Part shown: positions 15,937 through 25,319 of the stretch, piece after piece
How positions within the stretch are numbered: the first letter of the stretch is position 1
Layout of the letters: each line of letters starts with the position of its first letter
Source: Nitrosococcus halophilus Nc 4
GTDB taxonomy: Bacteria; Pseudomonadota; Gammaproteobacteria; Nitrosococcales; Nitrosococcaceae
DNA: 64,000 nucleotides
Assembly (NCBI RefSeq): GCF_000024725.1
Contig: NC_013960.1
Location: 3,334,001-3,398,000 of the forward strand
Direction: 5' to 3'
Program-made: the position numbers and the translations under genes
Notes under the pieces: model-generated
What the model saw: the letters and a program-made list of their open reading frames with translations, nothing else
Told to the model about the DNA's origin: nothing
The model's database searches: none

Positions 15937-16225
15937 CTAGGCGTTTTTTTGCCCTCTGCTCCTCAACTTACAGAGCACAAGGTTAAGGGCTCCTTCCTTG
16001 GGCCGAATAAGAATTTTATGTAGCGCCTTCTGTACCAATTGGCGGGTTTTTCGAACAATGAGCACTTTTAATTTACCGCTATGGACGATAACTCGTTACA
16101 CCTAACACTAGCGATGGTTGCGATCAATTAACCGAACTAGATGAAATCAGTTACCTCCTCAAAAAAATGATAGTGTATCAGCATACCATCATCCATAGTG
16201 ACCCATAAAAACGAGGTTATCTCGG

Positions 16226-17245
16226 ATGCGTAGTAGGCGCCTACTGCTCCTATTAGTCTTATTAAGCAGCATACCAGAATTGCTAGGAGCTGCCGGGGAA
16301 CCGGTCACAGCAAAACCCTTAGCACAATTGACCGAATTCCCTCAGGTCACCGCACCTGCAGAAGTCATTACTCTAAACGACAGTCGCCTCAGCGCTGAGG
16401 TGACCGCAGTCATCGTCAGCCTGCCTGTCGAGGTGGGCCAAGTGGTGGAGACGGGAACCCCCTTAGTACAACTTGAAAAAACGGATCTGGAACTCGCGCT
16501 CAAACGGGCTGAGGCTACACTGACATCACTTGAGGCAAGACAGGCTTTAGCCCAACGCCAACTCACCCGCGCGCAATCCTTGGCCAACCAAAAGCTAATC
16601 ACGGAAGAAATGCTCAATCAGCGTCAAACGGAGCTGAAAGTTAGTAAAGCTGAAATGGCAGTTCAGCGCATTACCGTAGAGCAACTCCGGCGAGATCTTG
16701 AAAAAACGGTGATCCGTGCGCCATTCAAGGCCATCGTCGCAGAACAACTGAGTCAAGTAGGTGAGTTAGCGATGCCGGGTACTCCACTTATCCGCATTCT
16801 AGATGCGGAACGAATCTTGGTCTCCGCTAAACTACAACCCCGCGATCCCCTCTCTCTACGCAATGCGGGTACCCTGGAATTCGTAAATGGAAATAACCGC
16901 TACCCGGTTAAGCTCCACCGGATAATACCTGCTCTAGACCTCCGTCAGCGAAGTCAAGAAGTACGGCTACGCTTCCTCGAGACGCCGGCTCTTATTGGTA
17001 CGACGGGGAATCTTGTTTGGCACCCTCAAGCGCCTCACCTGCCCGCCGATCTGTTAGTTCGTCGCGGCGGCGCGATAGGGGTTTTCGTATTAGCTAACGG
17101 ACGGGCAAAATTTGTAACTTTGCCTGGTGCCCAGGAAGGTCAACCCGCTAAGATCAACCTGCCAGAGGATACGCCTATCATCATTGATGGCCGCTTTATC
17201 GTCCAAGATGGCGATACTGTTCGAGTCCAAAACTTTTCCGATTAA
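16226..17245 (+). CDS. RND efflux periplasmic adaptor (membrane fusion protein)
   Basis: A 339-residue secreted adaptor of the HlyD/AcrA type linking an inner-membrane RND pump to an outer-membrane channel. A signal peptide (about 1-21, RRLLLLLVLLSSIPELLGAA) leads into the lipoyl-like half-motif VIVSLPVEVGQVVETGTPLVQLE. A coiled-coil hairpin follows (about 85-155), then the second half FKAIVAEQLSQVGELAMPGTPLIRI and a beta-barrel region. It is encoded 42 bases before the RND pump on the same strand. No partner outer-membrane factor gene is present nearby. The start has a weak Shine-Dalgarno sequence (GAGG about 14 bases upstream). Substrate unknown. Confidence 0.88.
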   Translation: MRSRRLLLLLVLLSSIPELLGAAGEPVTAKPLAQLTEFPQVTAPAEVITLNDSRLSAEVTAVIVSLPVEVGQVVETGTPLVQLEKTDLELALKRAEATLTSLEARQALAQRQLTRAQSLANQKLITEEMLNQRQTELKVSKAEMAVQRITVEQLRRDLEKTVIRAPFKAIVAEQLSQVGELAMPGTPLIRILDAERILVSAKLQPRDPLSLRNAGTLEFVNGNNRYPVKLHRIIPALDLRQRSQEVRLRFLETPALIGTTGNLVWHPQAPHLPADLLVRRGGAIGVFVLANGRAKFVTLPGAQEGQPAKINLPEDTPIIIDGRFIVQDGDTVRVQNFSD

Positions 17246-17287
17246 AACAGACTCCAGCCTAGCTTAGCAAGGAATATCTCGACAAAG

Positions 17288-20200
17288 ATGCTTGCCCGTT
17301 TCTTCCATAATCATGTATTGGCTAATCTGACCTTTATGCTAATACTGATTGCAGGCACCCTCGCCTATATCCACCTGCCTAAAGAGCAGAATCCACCAGT
17401 TAATTTCAACTGGGTCCACATCAGTACAGCATTCCCTGGGGCCTCCGCGGAAGACGTGGAAAAGCTGATTACTGAGCCGCTGGAAGATGGGCTCCGCCAA
17501 ATCCAGGACATCCGGTTTTCCTCCAGCACCAGCCGGGAAGGCTTGTCGCTCATCCTGGTGCGGTTTCAAGACATCAATAACCGCACCTATGACAAACGCC
17601 TCAATGACCTGCGCCGGGAAGTGCAGAATAAGGCGGATCAGGAACTGCCAGAAGCCGCTGAAGAGCCTGAATTCCTTGAGCTAACTACGGCCAATATGTT
17701 TCCTGCCGCCATGATCTTGGTCAGTGGAGCTGCTAATGATGAGGTGCTGCGGCGCAACGCCCGGATCATCCGCGAAGACTTAGAGCGCATCCCTGGCATA
17801 GAAAACGTAGGCACAATAGGCCTGCGGGAGCCGGAACTGCAGGTGGAGTTTTCGCCAGAGCAACTACGGGCCGTGGGGGTGACCCCTGCCGACCTAGCGG
17901 ATACAGTCGCTGCCTATTTTCAAGACATTGCTGCAGGAAACGTCCGCCAAGCAAACCAGCAATGGCTGGTGCGTGTAGTCGGCACCCACAGTAACCCCCA
18001 TGATTTAGGCCGTTTTCCTCTCAAGACCGCTCATGGCCAGATCTCCATTGATAGCGTCGCCAATGTGAGCCGGGGGCGGGAGGAACCGGAGGAATTAGTC
18101 CGCCATCACGGCAAACCGGGTGTCTTGCTAGTCATAGGCAAGAAGAGCAGCACTGGGTCTCTGGAGTTCATTAAAAACCTTAAAGCTTATATTGCTTCCC
18201 ATAATGAGATCAGCCGCGAGAGCGGTGTCAAACTAGTCTTGGTGGATGATCAGACGCCCCGCACGGAGGCCGCATTGCGGATCATGGAGAACAATGCGGC
18301 GTTGGGCTTAGTGCTAGTGATGCTAACCACCTGGGTGTTTCTTGGTTCACGCATCTCGTTTTTCATCGGGATCGGCATTCCCTTTACCCTGGCGGGCACC
18401 TTTTTGGTGCTTTATGTTCTGGGAGAAAGCCTTAATATTTCTGTATTTCTGGGGGTAGTCATTGCTCTCGGCATGCTGGTGGATGATGCGGTGGTGGTAG
18501 TCGAGGCCATCTATTACCGTTTGCAGCGGGGGGTAGCCCATATGGCGGCAGTAGTCCAGGGGCTTTCGGAAGTCACCGCTCCCGTGGTAACCTCGGTATT
18601 GACTACCATCGCCGCTTTCCTCCCTCTTATGCTAACCCCGGGGCTCCTGGGCAAATTTATGTTCGTCATTCCACTGGTAGTGACTGTGGCCCTGGCCGTT
18701 AGTCTGCTCGAGGCCTTCTGGATATTACCAGTACACATTATGGGCTCGAAAATCGGTGCTCACAACCCTTCTCCCCTACAACATTACCGGGTGCGTTTCA
18801 CTCACTATTTGCGGGTTAAGTATACCCAGGCCCTGATCCACCTCCTAAGGCGGCCTAAGCGTTCCCTGCTGGCTATTCTGTTATTTATTGCCGCTTTCGG
18901 TGTATTGGCAAGCAACTGGGTACGGGCTGATTTCTTTGCGGCCGATCCGATTCGATTATTTTATGTGAACGTGGAAATGGCGCCCAATACTCCCTTGGAT
19001 GAGACCCTTCGTTTAATCGAAGTATTAGATACAAAGGTGAAAAGACATATCAAGCCAGAGGAATTACGCCAAACCGTAGGCTATTCGGGCATGATGTTCA
19101 CAGGCACAGAAGTCCTGTCGGGCGACCAGTATGGCCAAGTCGTCGTCAGTTTGAATCCCCAAGAGGGACAACTACGCAGCGTCGACGAAACGATTGGGGC
19201 CATGAGAAAAGATCTTGTTAATACACCGGGGCCAGTGCGGGTTTCTTTTCTCCGCGTCTCCGAGGGGCCACCAGTTTCTAGGCCAATCAGCATTAAGGTG
19301 CGCGGCGATGATTTAGAGAGACTTCATCAAGCGGTAGCTGCTTTGGAATCGATTTTACAAAACCTCCCCGGAGTAGAAGACATCACCAGTGACAACGTTC
19401 CTGGCAAGCTACAACTTAACTTGCGTCTGGATGGGGATGCTATTAAGCGTTCCGGTTTAGACCCTGCTTCTGTTACTCATATTATCCGGCTGCTGTTCGA
19501 TGGGGAGATTGTTGCCAGTACCCACAAACAAGGGGAAAAACTGGAAGTACGCGTACGCGCCAAGCGAGCGTCAGTGCCCGATATCGATACCGTGCTCAGG
19601 CAACCAATTGCCTTACCTGATGGTGGTGAAATTGCCTTAGGCCAGCTGGTCAAAGTGGATAAAGGTCTAGGGCAGGAGGCAATTCGGCACTATAATTTTC
19701 GACGCGCCATCACCTTGGAAGCCGACATTAACCAGGAAGTGACGGATATAGTGACCGTTAATCGCCATATTCAACAAGAATGGGAAAATTTTCGCGCCCG
19801 TTTTCCCGGCATCGACCTGGATTTCTCCGGAGCATTTGAAGACATTCAGGAAAGTATACAGGCTCTCACCCTGCTGTTCCTGTTAGGTATCGGGTTGATT
19901 TACATCATCCTGGGGACCCAGTTTCATAGCTACTGGCAACCCCTGATGATCCTCGCCGCCGTGCCTATGGCCTTTACTGGTGTGTTGTTTGGATTAATAG
20001 TAACGAACAATCCGCTGAGCCTCTACACTCTTTATGGCGCTGTAGCTCTGACCGGTATTGCCATAAATGCCGCGATCGTGCTGATCGTAGCGGCCAATGA
20101 CCGCTTAAACCGGGGTATGAGCATATTGCATGCTGCAATTTACGCCGCCCGGCGGCGTCTCATCCCCATATTGATTACTAGCCTTAGCACCATCGCTGGT

Positions 20201-20374
20201 CTGTTTGCCCTCGCCACCGGTCTAGGTGGCCAATCATTGCTGTGGGGCCCCATGGCCTCGGCCATCGTTTGGGGCTTAGGAATCTCTACCTTATTAACCC
20301 TTTTTGTGATTCCTCTGTTATATCGAACGTTTATGGCCAATAAGGACAAAGGTAAAGCGGTTGCTGGTGCCTGA
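17288..20374 (+). CDS. RND-family efflux transporter permease
   Basis: A 1028-residue inner-membrane proton-driven pump of the AcrB/HAE family, the normal length for the family. The first transmembrane segment (NLTFMLILIAGTLAYIHL) is followed by the porter-domain start (ASAEDVEKLITEPLEDGLRQ). The proton-relay pair is present in GMLVDDAVVVVEAIYYRLQ in TM4. Two repeats of six membrane helices and two large periplasmic loops are evident. The C-terminal half ends with IVWGLGISTLLTLFVIPLLY. It pairs with the upstream adaptor. The sequence resembles the HAE-type pumps for hydrophobic compounds rather than the metal-exporting CusA type, but the substrate cannot be read from sequence. Confidence 0.92.
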   Translation: MLARFFHNHVLANLTFMLILIAGTLAYIHLPKEQNPPVNFNWVHISTAFPGASAEDVEKLITEPLEDGLRQIQDIRFSSSTSREGLSLILVRFQDINNRTYDKRLNDLRREVQNKADQELPEAAEEPEFLELTTANMFPAAMILVSGAANDEVLRRNARIIREDLERIPGIENVGTIGLREPELQVEFSPEQLRAVGVTPADLADTVAAYFQDIAAGNVRQANQQWLVRVVGTHSNPHDLGRFPLKTAHGQISIDSVANVSRGREEPEELVRHHGKPGVLLVIGKKSSTGSLEFIKNLKAYIASHNEISRESGVKLVLVDDQTPRTEAALRIMENNAALGLVLVMLTTWVFLGSRISFFIGIGIPFTLAGTFLVLYVLGESLNISVFLGVVIALGMLVDDAVVVVEAIYYRLQRGVAHMAAVVQGLSEVTAPVVTSVLTTIAAFLPLMLTPGLLGKFMFVIPLVVTVALAVSLLEAFWILPVHIMGSKIGAHNPSPLQHYRVRFTHYLRVKYTQALIHLLRRPKRSLLAILLFIAAFGVLASNWVRADFFAADPIRLFYVNVEMAPNTPLDETLRLIEVLDTKVKRHIKPEELRQTVGYSGMMFTGTEVLSGDQYGQVVVSLNPQEGQLRSVDETIGAMRKDLVNTPGPVRVSFLRVSEGPPVSRPISIKVRGDDLERLHQAVAALESILQNLPGVEDITSDNVPGKLQLNLRLDGDAIKRSGLDPASVTHIIRLLFDGEIVASTHKQGEKLEVRVRAKRASVPDIDTVLRQPIALPDGGEIALGQLVKVDKGLGQEAIRHYNFRRAITLEADINQEVTDIVTVNRHIQQEWENFRARFPGIDLDFSGAFEDIQESIQALTLLFLLGIGLIYIILGTQFHSYWQPLMILAAVPMAFTGVLFGLIVTNNPLSLYTLYGAVALTGIAINAAIVLIVAANDRLNRGMSILHAAIYAARRRLIPILITSLSTIAGLFALATGLGGQSLLWGPMASAIVWGLGISTLLTLFVIPLLYRTFMANKDKGKAVAGA

Positions 20375-20391
20375 GAATCTCTGATCTTAAC

Positions 20392-20417
20392 CCCAGAAAG
20401 CTGGTGTATTTTCTGGG
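20392..20417. terminator. Hairpin between convergent genes
   Basis: CCCAGAAA (20392-20399) pairs with TTTCTGGG (20410-20417) between the RND pump (plus) and the ThiF fusion (minus). The T tract is poor, so terminator activity is only likely. Confidence 0.45.
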
Positions 20418-20441
20418 AAATCAGACCAACAAAATAGACCC

Positions 20442-22451
20442 TCAACTTACCATTAACCGCTCAACAGGCAACCGCACCGACCGAGCTTTTGGGGCAGGCC
20501 CCGCCCCTATCCTTCCCATCACCAAAGCCCGCTGGCTGATTTTAGGTGAAATTAATTGTTCCAATCGAGAGGAAAGCCGTTCAGCAAGACGGAGGCTAGA
20601 CTCGTTTTTTGAAAACTCTACTCCATCTCGAATATAAGCTCTAAAAATGAGCGGTGTCATCTCCGGCTGAAGCCGTAAATTAAGCTGAGTGGCTGTAAGC
20701 CAGAAGCGCTGCCAGGCTCTTCCAGCGGCAATATAGCCATCAATGGATTGGGGCGATTTTTCAATTATAATCAAAAAATGGGCGGCACAAGCGATACTGG
20801 GAATAAAATCAAGCTGTGCCCGTGGCAATAGCGTCCCCCCCAGATAAGTGTTTAAAAACTTTACACGGCTCCAGCTTTTCATTGCCCAACGCATGAGCTG
20901 TACCCCCAAGGGATCAAGGCCTACAGCCTGGTCTGGGATGCGATCCTCGCTGAAGCGAGTATTCCATTCGATCACGTCCCGATGGACCTCATAAGCTTCG
21001 GGCGTTGTTAGCCGCAGCTTTCCATTCATAAACAGCAACTGGGCTACCTTCAGCCGGTTTCCTAAGCTCTCAAACCAATGAATGGAGAACGAAGGTTTCA
21101 CCGCGTCCTCCAGGGCATTCTTCTCCCGAGGGGTGAGGGAACGCATGGACAGAGCCCGACGCTGGGTGGCACGGACAGGAATATAGGGCCATAGGGGATC
21201 CGGACGAGTGCTAGTGTCAGGAACAAAACGCACCTCGAACTTGGGATGAGTTTCGGCAGCCCCAGAATCTCGTTGAATATCCGCGCGCAGGCCAAATCGG
21301 GTCGCCGCAATGGCCATGCTTTCCAATAGCGCGCCAATGGAGAGCTGGCTGGCGCGACCTTCCAGATCATAGACACAGTGATCCCGGGTATCAAAGCCAT
21401 GGATAACAACATGATGCGGATCCTTAATTTCAAAGCGCCAGGGTTGGGTATTGTCACCGCTCGGTGCCCAACGAGCCATATCCAAAATGCGTTCAATCTC
21501 AGAGTTGCCTTTAGGCGACGCTGCAGTTGGCACCCCATGAGAGAGCTGGGTGAGCATTCGATAGCCCATTTTACGCTTGAAGACCTGGATCGGGTTGCGG
21601 TTGCCAGCGGGAAGCCATCCCAGATGCCACTTACCCCGATAGGCGTCATACTGATGATAGCGCGGAGCTGGCCGAATAGGTCCTCGCCCAAGAAGGATCT
21701 TCAGTGCTTCTGCTCCGGTGACTCCTGCACACAGTTGGCAGCCCATAGCCGTCGAGGGACCGCGTCGGGCAGCCAAGTCAAGTCGTGAAGGATCCACTAG
21801 ATAAGAACGATGGAATGCTTTGGGTGCTAGCCCCACCAGGAAGTTTACATACTGTTGTTCGATGGGTAGGCCTTCCAAACGAAAGTACTCCTCAAAGGTC
21901 ATATGCCCCGGCATAAACACTAAATAAGCTGTCCCCATCCCAATGGGCGCCGCCGTGATTGCTGGTATGCCAAGCTCTGCACAGCGAGCAAAAACCTGAG
22001 CCCTCATATCCAGAACAAAGAAATCAAAACCATCAACGAAAAGATCCGCATCCTTGAGGAAGGCGTCGATATTGTCCTGATTAATGCCTGCGGGAAATAG
22101 GGTCAGATCTAACTCTGGATTGATATCTCGCGCCATCTGAGCCACTACCTCAGCCTTGGGCTGGCTTATCGTGCTTACTGTGGCTCCCACTTGGCGATTG
22201 AAATTAGGAAGCTCAAATATATCAAAATCAGCGACATGGAAAGCACCGACGCCTAAACGCACAAGGGTTAATAGGTGAGTACCGCCCACCCCTCCCATCC
22301 CAGCAATGGCAACTTTCTTAGTACGGAGTATCTGCTGTTCCCATTCGCTTAGCCAACCGATGTTTCGGCTAAAGGCTTCTTCGAATACAAATGAGGAGCT
22401 TTTTCTCTGCTCTTCCTCCCCTACTTCAGCCAAAATTTTATCTTCTTCCAT
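20442..22451 (-). CDS. ThiF/E1-like adenylyltransferase fused to a nitroreductase-like domain
   Basis: A 669-residue fusion. Residues about 30-260 form a ThiF/MoeB/E1-like domain with the nucleotide loop GMGGVGG (51-57), the acidic segment ADFDIFELPNFNRQ (74-87, with the Asp and the Arg that contact ATP) and Lys99. The usual pair of zinc CxxC motifs is not seen; GCQLCAG (238-243) is the only cysteine pair. Residues from about 315 begin a nitroreductase/SagB-like flavin domain, with MARWAPSGDNTQPWRFEI as the FMN-binding start. E1-like plus flavin-oxidoreductase pairing recalls peptide-modifying clusters, but no precursor peptide was found. It lies 800 bases from, and divergent to, two exosortase-associated acyltransferase genes. 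Substrate unknown. Confidence 0.85.
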   Translation of the reverse strand: MEEDKILAEVGEEEQRKSSSFVFEEAFSRNIGWLSEWEQQILRTKKVAIAGMGGVGGTHLLTLVRLGVGAFHVADFDIFELPNFNRQVGATVSTISQPKAEVVAQMARDINPELDLTLFPAGINQDNIDAFLKDADLFVDGFDFFVLDMRAQVFARCAELGIPAITAAPIGMGTAYLVFMPGHMTFEEYFRLEGLPIEQQYVNFLVGLAPKAFHRSYLVDPSRLDLAARRGPSTAMGCQLCAGVTGAEALKILLGRGPIRPAPRYHQYDAYRGKWHLGWLPAGNRNPIQVFKRKMGYRMLTQLSHGVPTAASPKGNSEIERILDMARWAPSGDNTQPWRFEIKDPHHVVIHGFDTRDHCVYDLEGRASQLSIGALLESMAIAATRFGLRADIQRDSGAAETHPKFEVRFVPDTSTRPDPLWPYIPVRATQRRALSMRSLTPREKNALEDAVKPSFSIHWFESLGNRLKVAQLLFMNGKLRLTTPEAYEVHRDVIEWNTRFSEDRIPDQAVGLDPLGVQLMRWAMKSWSRVKFLNTYLGGTLLPRAQLDFIPSIACAAHFLIIIEKSPQSIDGYIAAGRAWQRFWLTATQLNLRLQPEMTPLIFRAYIRDGVEFSKNESSLRLAERLSSRLEQLISPKISQRALVMGRIGAGPAPKARSVRLPVERLMVS

Positions 22452-22492
22452 ATTTGTTATCTGCCAGTATGGTAATTTATGATGATCTGTCT

Positions 22493-22656
22493 AGCCCAGA
22501 TAATTCATGAGATCACCCCAAAGACACAAAGAACAGAAAGGAATCAAAAACTTAAATAGATTAAAACAATCGGTTTCATTAGCAGCGAGCCTCTCCATTA
22601 GTCTCTCTCAACTGCATCAGATTCCTTTACTTTCGTGCCCTTTGTGTCTTGGTAGT
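22493..22656. repeat. Dispersed repeat R2, full copy with inverted ends
   Basis: One end reads GATAATTCATGAGATCACC followed by CCAAAGACACAAAGAAC, and the other end reads CCCTTTGTGTCTTGGTAG, giving an inverted pair around about 110 bases. Related pieces are at 25280, 26956 and 37344. No reading frame is supported. Confidence 0.6.
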
Positions 22657-22664
22657 ATTGTTTT

Positions 22665-22726
22665 GCCGGATACGCGACGCTTAATCCGGCCTACAGGCTG
22701 TTTATTAGCGCCTCCTCGTAGGCCGG
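22665..22726. repeat. REP-like palindromes
   Basis: GCCGGAT...AATCCGGC (22665-22690) forms a stem-loop. CCGGCCTAC (22686-22694) is repeated in inverted form as GTAGGCCGG (22718-22726). The GTAG-plus-GC-rich-stem layout is typical of REP sequences mobilised by RAYT proteins, of which a dead copy is at 14867. Confidence 0.6.
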
Positions 22727-23244
22727 ACCGATTCGCCGGGAGCGAAGCGGGACCTCCGCAGAAGGCCCGAAGGGGGCGCGCCAGGGAGAGGGCGCGCATC
22801 AATAAGGCCTTGAGGCCGTTTCCGGCAAGGTCATTGCCCGCAACGGATAGGCTTAGCCTCCCCTTCATTTGCTCAATTCTCCCCATTTAAAACACGACCA
22901 ATTTTTAACCTATAGCATTTCCCAAACAAATGAGATTACGAATATCGACTTAGCAGGACCTTATATTCTCAATCTAAGCGTACCTCTCCTATAAGGGAAA
23001 CGCTATAAGCAGCAAAAGCATGACTTTTTGCTCATTCTTATTTTTTGCCCACTTTTGGATTTCAAAAACGTGCTGCATTTCTCTGTAATGCCCCATTGGG
23101 ATGCCTAAATTACAAGTGAACAGCGGTGAGTTTCTTTGCATTCAACTTACCCTACCCATAAAGGGTTTTTGAGTTCTTTCATTACCGCCGAAAATTGCCC
23201 ATTTGAATGAAACCTCCTAGTGAAAGGGAGTTGGAGGATTTATT
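22727..23244. other. Intergenic region upstream of the first acyltransferase
   Basis: No supported gene. It should hold the promoter of the acyltransferase at 23245. A TTTGCATT sequence near 23135 resembles a -12 element, but the matching GG is eleven rather than ten bases away. Confidence 0.4.
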
Positions 23245-23994
23245 ATGCAATCTTCTTGCGCAGTTAGCACGAGAACCGAGAGCAGGCTAGTCGATGTATT
23301 CTCGAACTATTTTGAAGTCACCCCGGCAAACACACCTAAACTTCTTGAAAGCGTATACCACTTACGGTATCAAGTTTACTGCTTAGAAACTAGATTTGAA
23401 AATCCCTGGCAGTTTCCGGATAGATTGGAGAATGATGAGTTCGATAAATATTCAGTCCACAGCCTTCTCAGACATCAGCGGACAGGTAGCTTTGCGGGTA
23501 CCGTTCGCCTAATCCTCCCCCGAACAGACGTCGAAAAATGTTTTCCTATCCATGAGATAAGCTCTATCCCCTTATTCCTTAATCATAAGCGGTTTCCTCG
23601 GGCAAAAGTTGCCGAAGTTTCTCGCTTTGCGATTTCTAAAGAATTTAGGAAACGTTTTGGAGAATTTATTTCACCGAGCGCCGCTTCCGATTACCGTGAA
23701 ACTTACATAGATGAGCGTCGGATTATACCGCATATTACGCTAGGGTTAGTCGCCGGGGCAGTAAAGATGAGTGCAGAAAATGGGATACAACATTGGTTTT
23801 GCGTGGTAGAGCGCTCTTTCCTACGTCTTTTATCAAGATACAGTTTATATCTAATGCCGTATGGACCAGCCATAGAGTACCACGGCAAGCGTCAGCCTTG
23901 TTATGTACACCTTGATCAGTTTTTGGAAATGGCACGCAAAGAACGTCCTGATGTTTGGGAATTAATTACTCACAATGGCAAAAACTGTCCTTAA
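23245..23994 (+). CDS. PEP-CTERM/exosortase-associated acyltransferase (N-acyl amino acid synthase-like), copy 1
   Basis: A 249-residue GNAT/LuxI-like enzyme of the family TIGR03694. Visible family features are LESVYHLRYQVYCLETRFEN (about 31-50), the LLRHQRTGSFAGTVRLILP strand (75-93) and AEVSRFAISKEFRKRF (about 118-133). Members near XrtA systems have been shown to make long-chain N-acyl amino acids, so the likely reaction is acyl-ACP plus amino acid giving N-acyl amino acid. GGAGG seven bases before ATG supports the start. It is followed about 330 bases later by a paralogue in the same direction. The gene ends inside a perfect hairpin. Confidence 0.87.
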   Translation: MQSSCAVSTRTESRLVDVFSNYFEVTPANTPKLLESVYHLRYQVYCLETRFENPWQFPDRLENDEFDKYSVHSLLRHQRTGSFAGTVRLILPRTDVEKCFPIHEISSIPLFLNHKRFPRAKVAEVSRFAISKEFRKRFGEFISPSAASDYRETYIDERRIIPHITLGLVAGAVKMSAENGIQHWFCVVERSFLRLLSRYSLYLMPYGPAIEYHGKRQPCYVHLDQFLEMARKERPDVWELITHNGKNCP

Positions 23995-24010
23995 GACAGT
24001 TTTTGCCATT
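23974..24010 (+). terminator. Perfect 16-bp hairpin overlapping the stop codon
   Basis: AATGGCAAAAACTGTC (23974-23989) pairs perfectly with GACAGTTTTTGCCATT (23995-24010); the five-base loop CTTAA contains the TAA stop of copy 1. The right arm has a run of five T. It probably ends transcription of copy 1 and thereby makes copy 2 independent. Confidence 0.75.
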
Positions 24011-24188
24011 AAATTCGTCTCTATATGCAGACAATGAAATTACTTTTAATACATAAATAATACATAAACCTAATATTTATATGAAAAAAGTAATGTCTGT
24101 ATTTAGGGACATATTTCATGACTATATAACTTTAGATTAGTTATATTTTGTTTCCTAATTTTATAATTTAATTGGCTTTAATTAAGAA

Positions 24189-24204
24189 TGGCATTATATT
24201 TGCT
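24189..24204 (+). promoter_or_regulatory. Sigma-54 -24/-12 promoter for the second acyltransferase
   Basis: TGGCATTATATTTGCT has GG (24190-24191) and GC (24202-24203) separated by ten bases, with TGGCA and TTGCT close to consensus. It lies about 125 bases before the ATG of copy 2 on the same strand. The -24 half (TGGCAT) is the same as in the promoter at 10609. Confidence 0.75.
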
Positions 24205-24327
24205 TATATCTGGTATTTGTAGAGTAGTAGAGCTGCAATCTACATCAACAATCTCTACACACCTGCAAACTATAAGCAGCTAGATCCGGTGTTTCCATGC
24301 TATACATAAACAAGGGGAAGGAAACCA

Positions 24328-25212
24328 ATGTCACTTCTTAATTACTGCCCAAGTGCAAATCAATCAAAATTTGATGATGTATCCGAGTCGCTTCGTGTCC
24401 ACGAACTCTTTCAAAAATACTTCGAAGTTTTAGAAGCAGACACTACAAAGCTTATTGAACAGGCCTTTAATCTACGCTATCAGGTTTATTGCCTTGAAAA
24501 TCCGTTCGAAAATGCCTCCTGTTTTCCAAACAAAATGGAAATGGATCACTACGATCAATATTCTATCCATGCCCTTATCCGTCATCGCGATACGGGAGAA
24601 GCGGTAGGCACTGTCCGATTAGTTCGGCCGAATTCTTCTGGCCATAGACATGGATTTCCCATGGAGCCCTGCTGCAGCACATTGCTTACTAATATTCCTA
24701 GAGAGATGCAAATTTCATCACATCATTCACCTGCAGAAATCTCTCGATTTGCAATATCTAAGAATATTAGACAGCGAGTTATGAAGATGGCATCCGCAAC
24801 AAAAGCTGGACACTCCGAAGAAGAAAAGTCCAACAACTCTCGCCTGGATCGCCTATTGTACTCCCATCTCACCCTAGAGTTAGTTGCCGCCGCAATGCAT
24901 TTGAGCGATAAGCATGGAATTACACACTGGTATTCTTTGGCTTCGCCAGCTCTATTTAGAATTTTAAGACGCTTTGCAATTCGTTTGACACCGATTGGTT
25001 CGGCAATCGAACATCGCGGTATCCGACTACCTTGTATCGATAATCTTGAAACGCTCTTAAGAAGGGTCTATAAGAACCAACCTGATGCTTGGAATATTCT
25101 AACCAATCATGGGACGATTTGGCCGGAGTCTAAACGCAATTACATTGAGGAATCTACGAAAGTGACAAGAAAGTTCACTATTGTGCCCCAATCTCAAATT
25201 GCTACCGCTTGA
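24328..25212 (+). CDS. PEP-CTERM/exosortase-associated acyltransferase, copy 2
   Basis: A 294-residue paralogue of the protein at 23245. It shares LFQKYFEVLEADTTKLIEQA, FNLRYQVYCLENPFEN, the DTGEAVGTVRLVRP strand and PAEISRFAISKNIRQR. It has about 20 extra N-terminal and 25 extra C-terminal residues compared with copy 1. The same N-acyl amino acid synthase-type activity is expected, but the two differ enough in the middle (an insert near SATKAGHSEEEKSNN) that their acyl or amino acid choice may differ. GGAAGGAAACC lies just before the ATG. The long upstream region carries a sigma-54 promoter candidate, which copy 1 lacks in clear form. Confidence 0.87.
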   Translation: MSLLNYCPSANQSKFDDVSESLRVHELFQKYFEVLEADTTKLIEQAFNLRYQVYCLENPFENASCFPNKMEMDHYDQYSIHALIRHRDTGEAVGTVRLVRPNSSGHRHGFPMEPCCSTLLTNIPREMQISSHHSPAEISRFAISKNIRQRVMKMASATKAGHSEEEKSNNSRLDRLLYSHLTLELVAAAMHLSDKHGITHWYSLASPALFRILRRFAIRLTPIGSAIEHRGIRLPCIDNLETLLRRVYKNQPDAWNILTNHGTIWPESKRNYIEESTKVTRKFTIVPQSQIATA

Positions 25213-25279
25213 GATAAGGTTTATTAAGCATGGCGCAACTATCCATTGAAAAGATATTATGGTTTTTGGGATTTTTAAT

Positions 25280-25319
25280 GAGCTCACCACAAAGGCACAA
25301 AGAACACAAGAAAATTTAA
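25280..25319. repeat. Dispersed repeat R2, half copy
   Basis: AGCTCACCACAAAGGCACA followed by AAGAACAC matches one end of the repeat at 22493 and 26956. The opposite end is absent. Confidence 0.55.

Noticed and set aside
23125-23145. Sigma-54 promoter for the first acyltransferase (CGGTGAG...TTTGCATT)
   Set aside because: GG and GC are eleven, not ten, bases apart and the -24 half does not match TGGCA.
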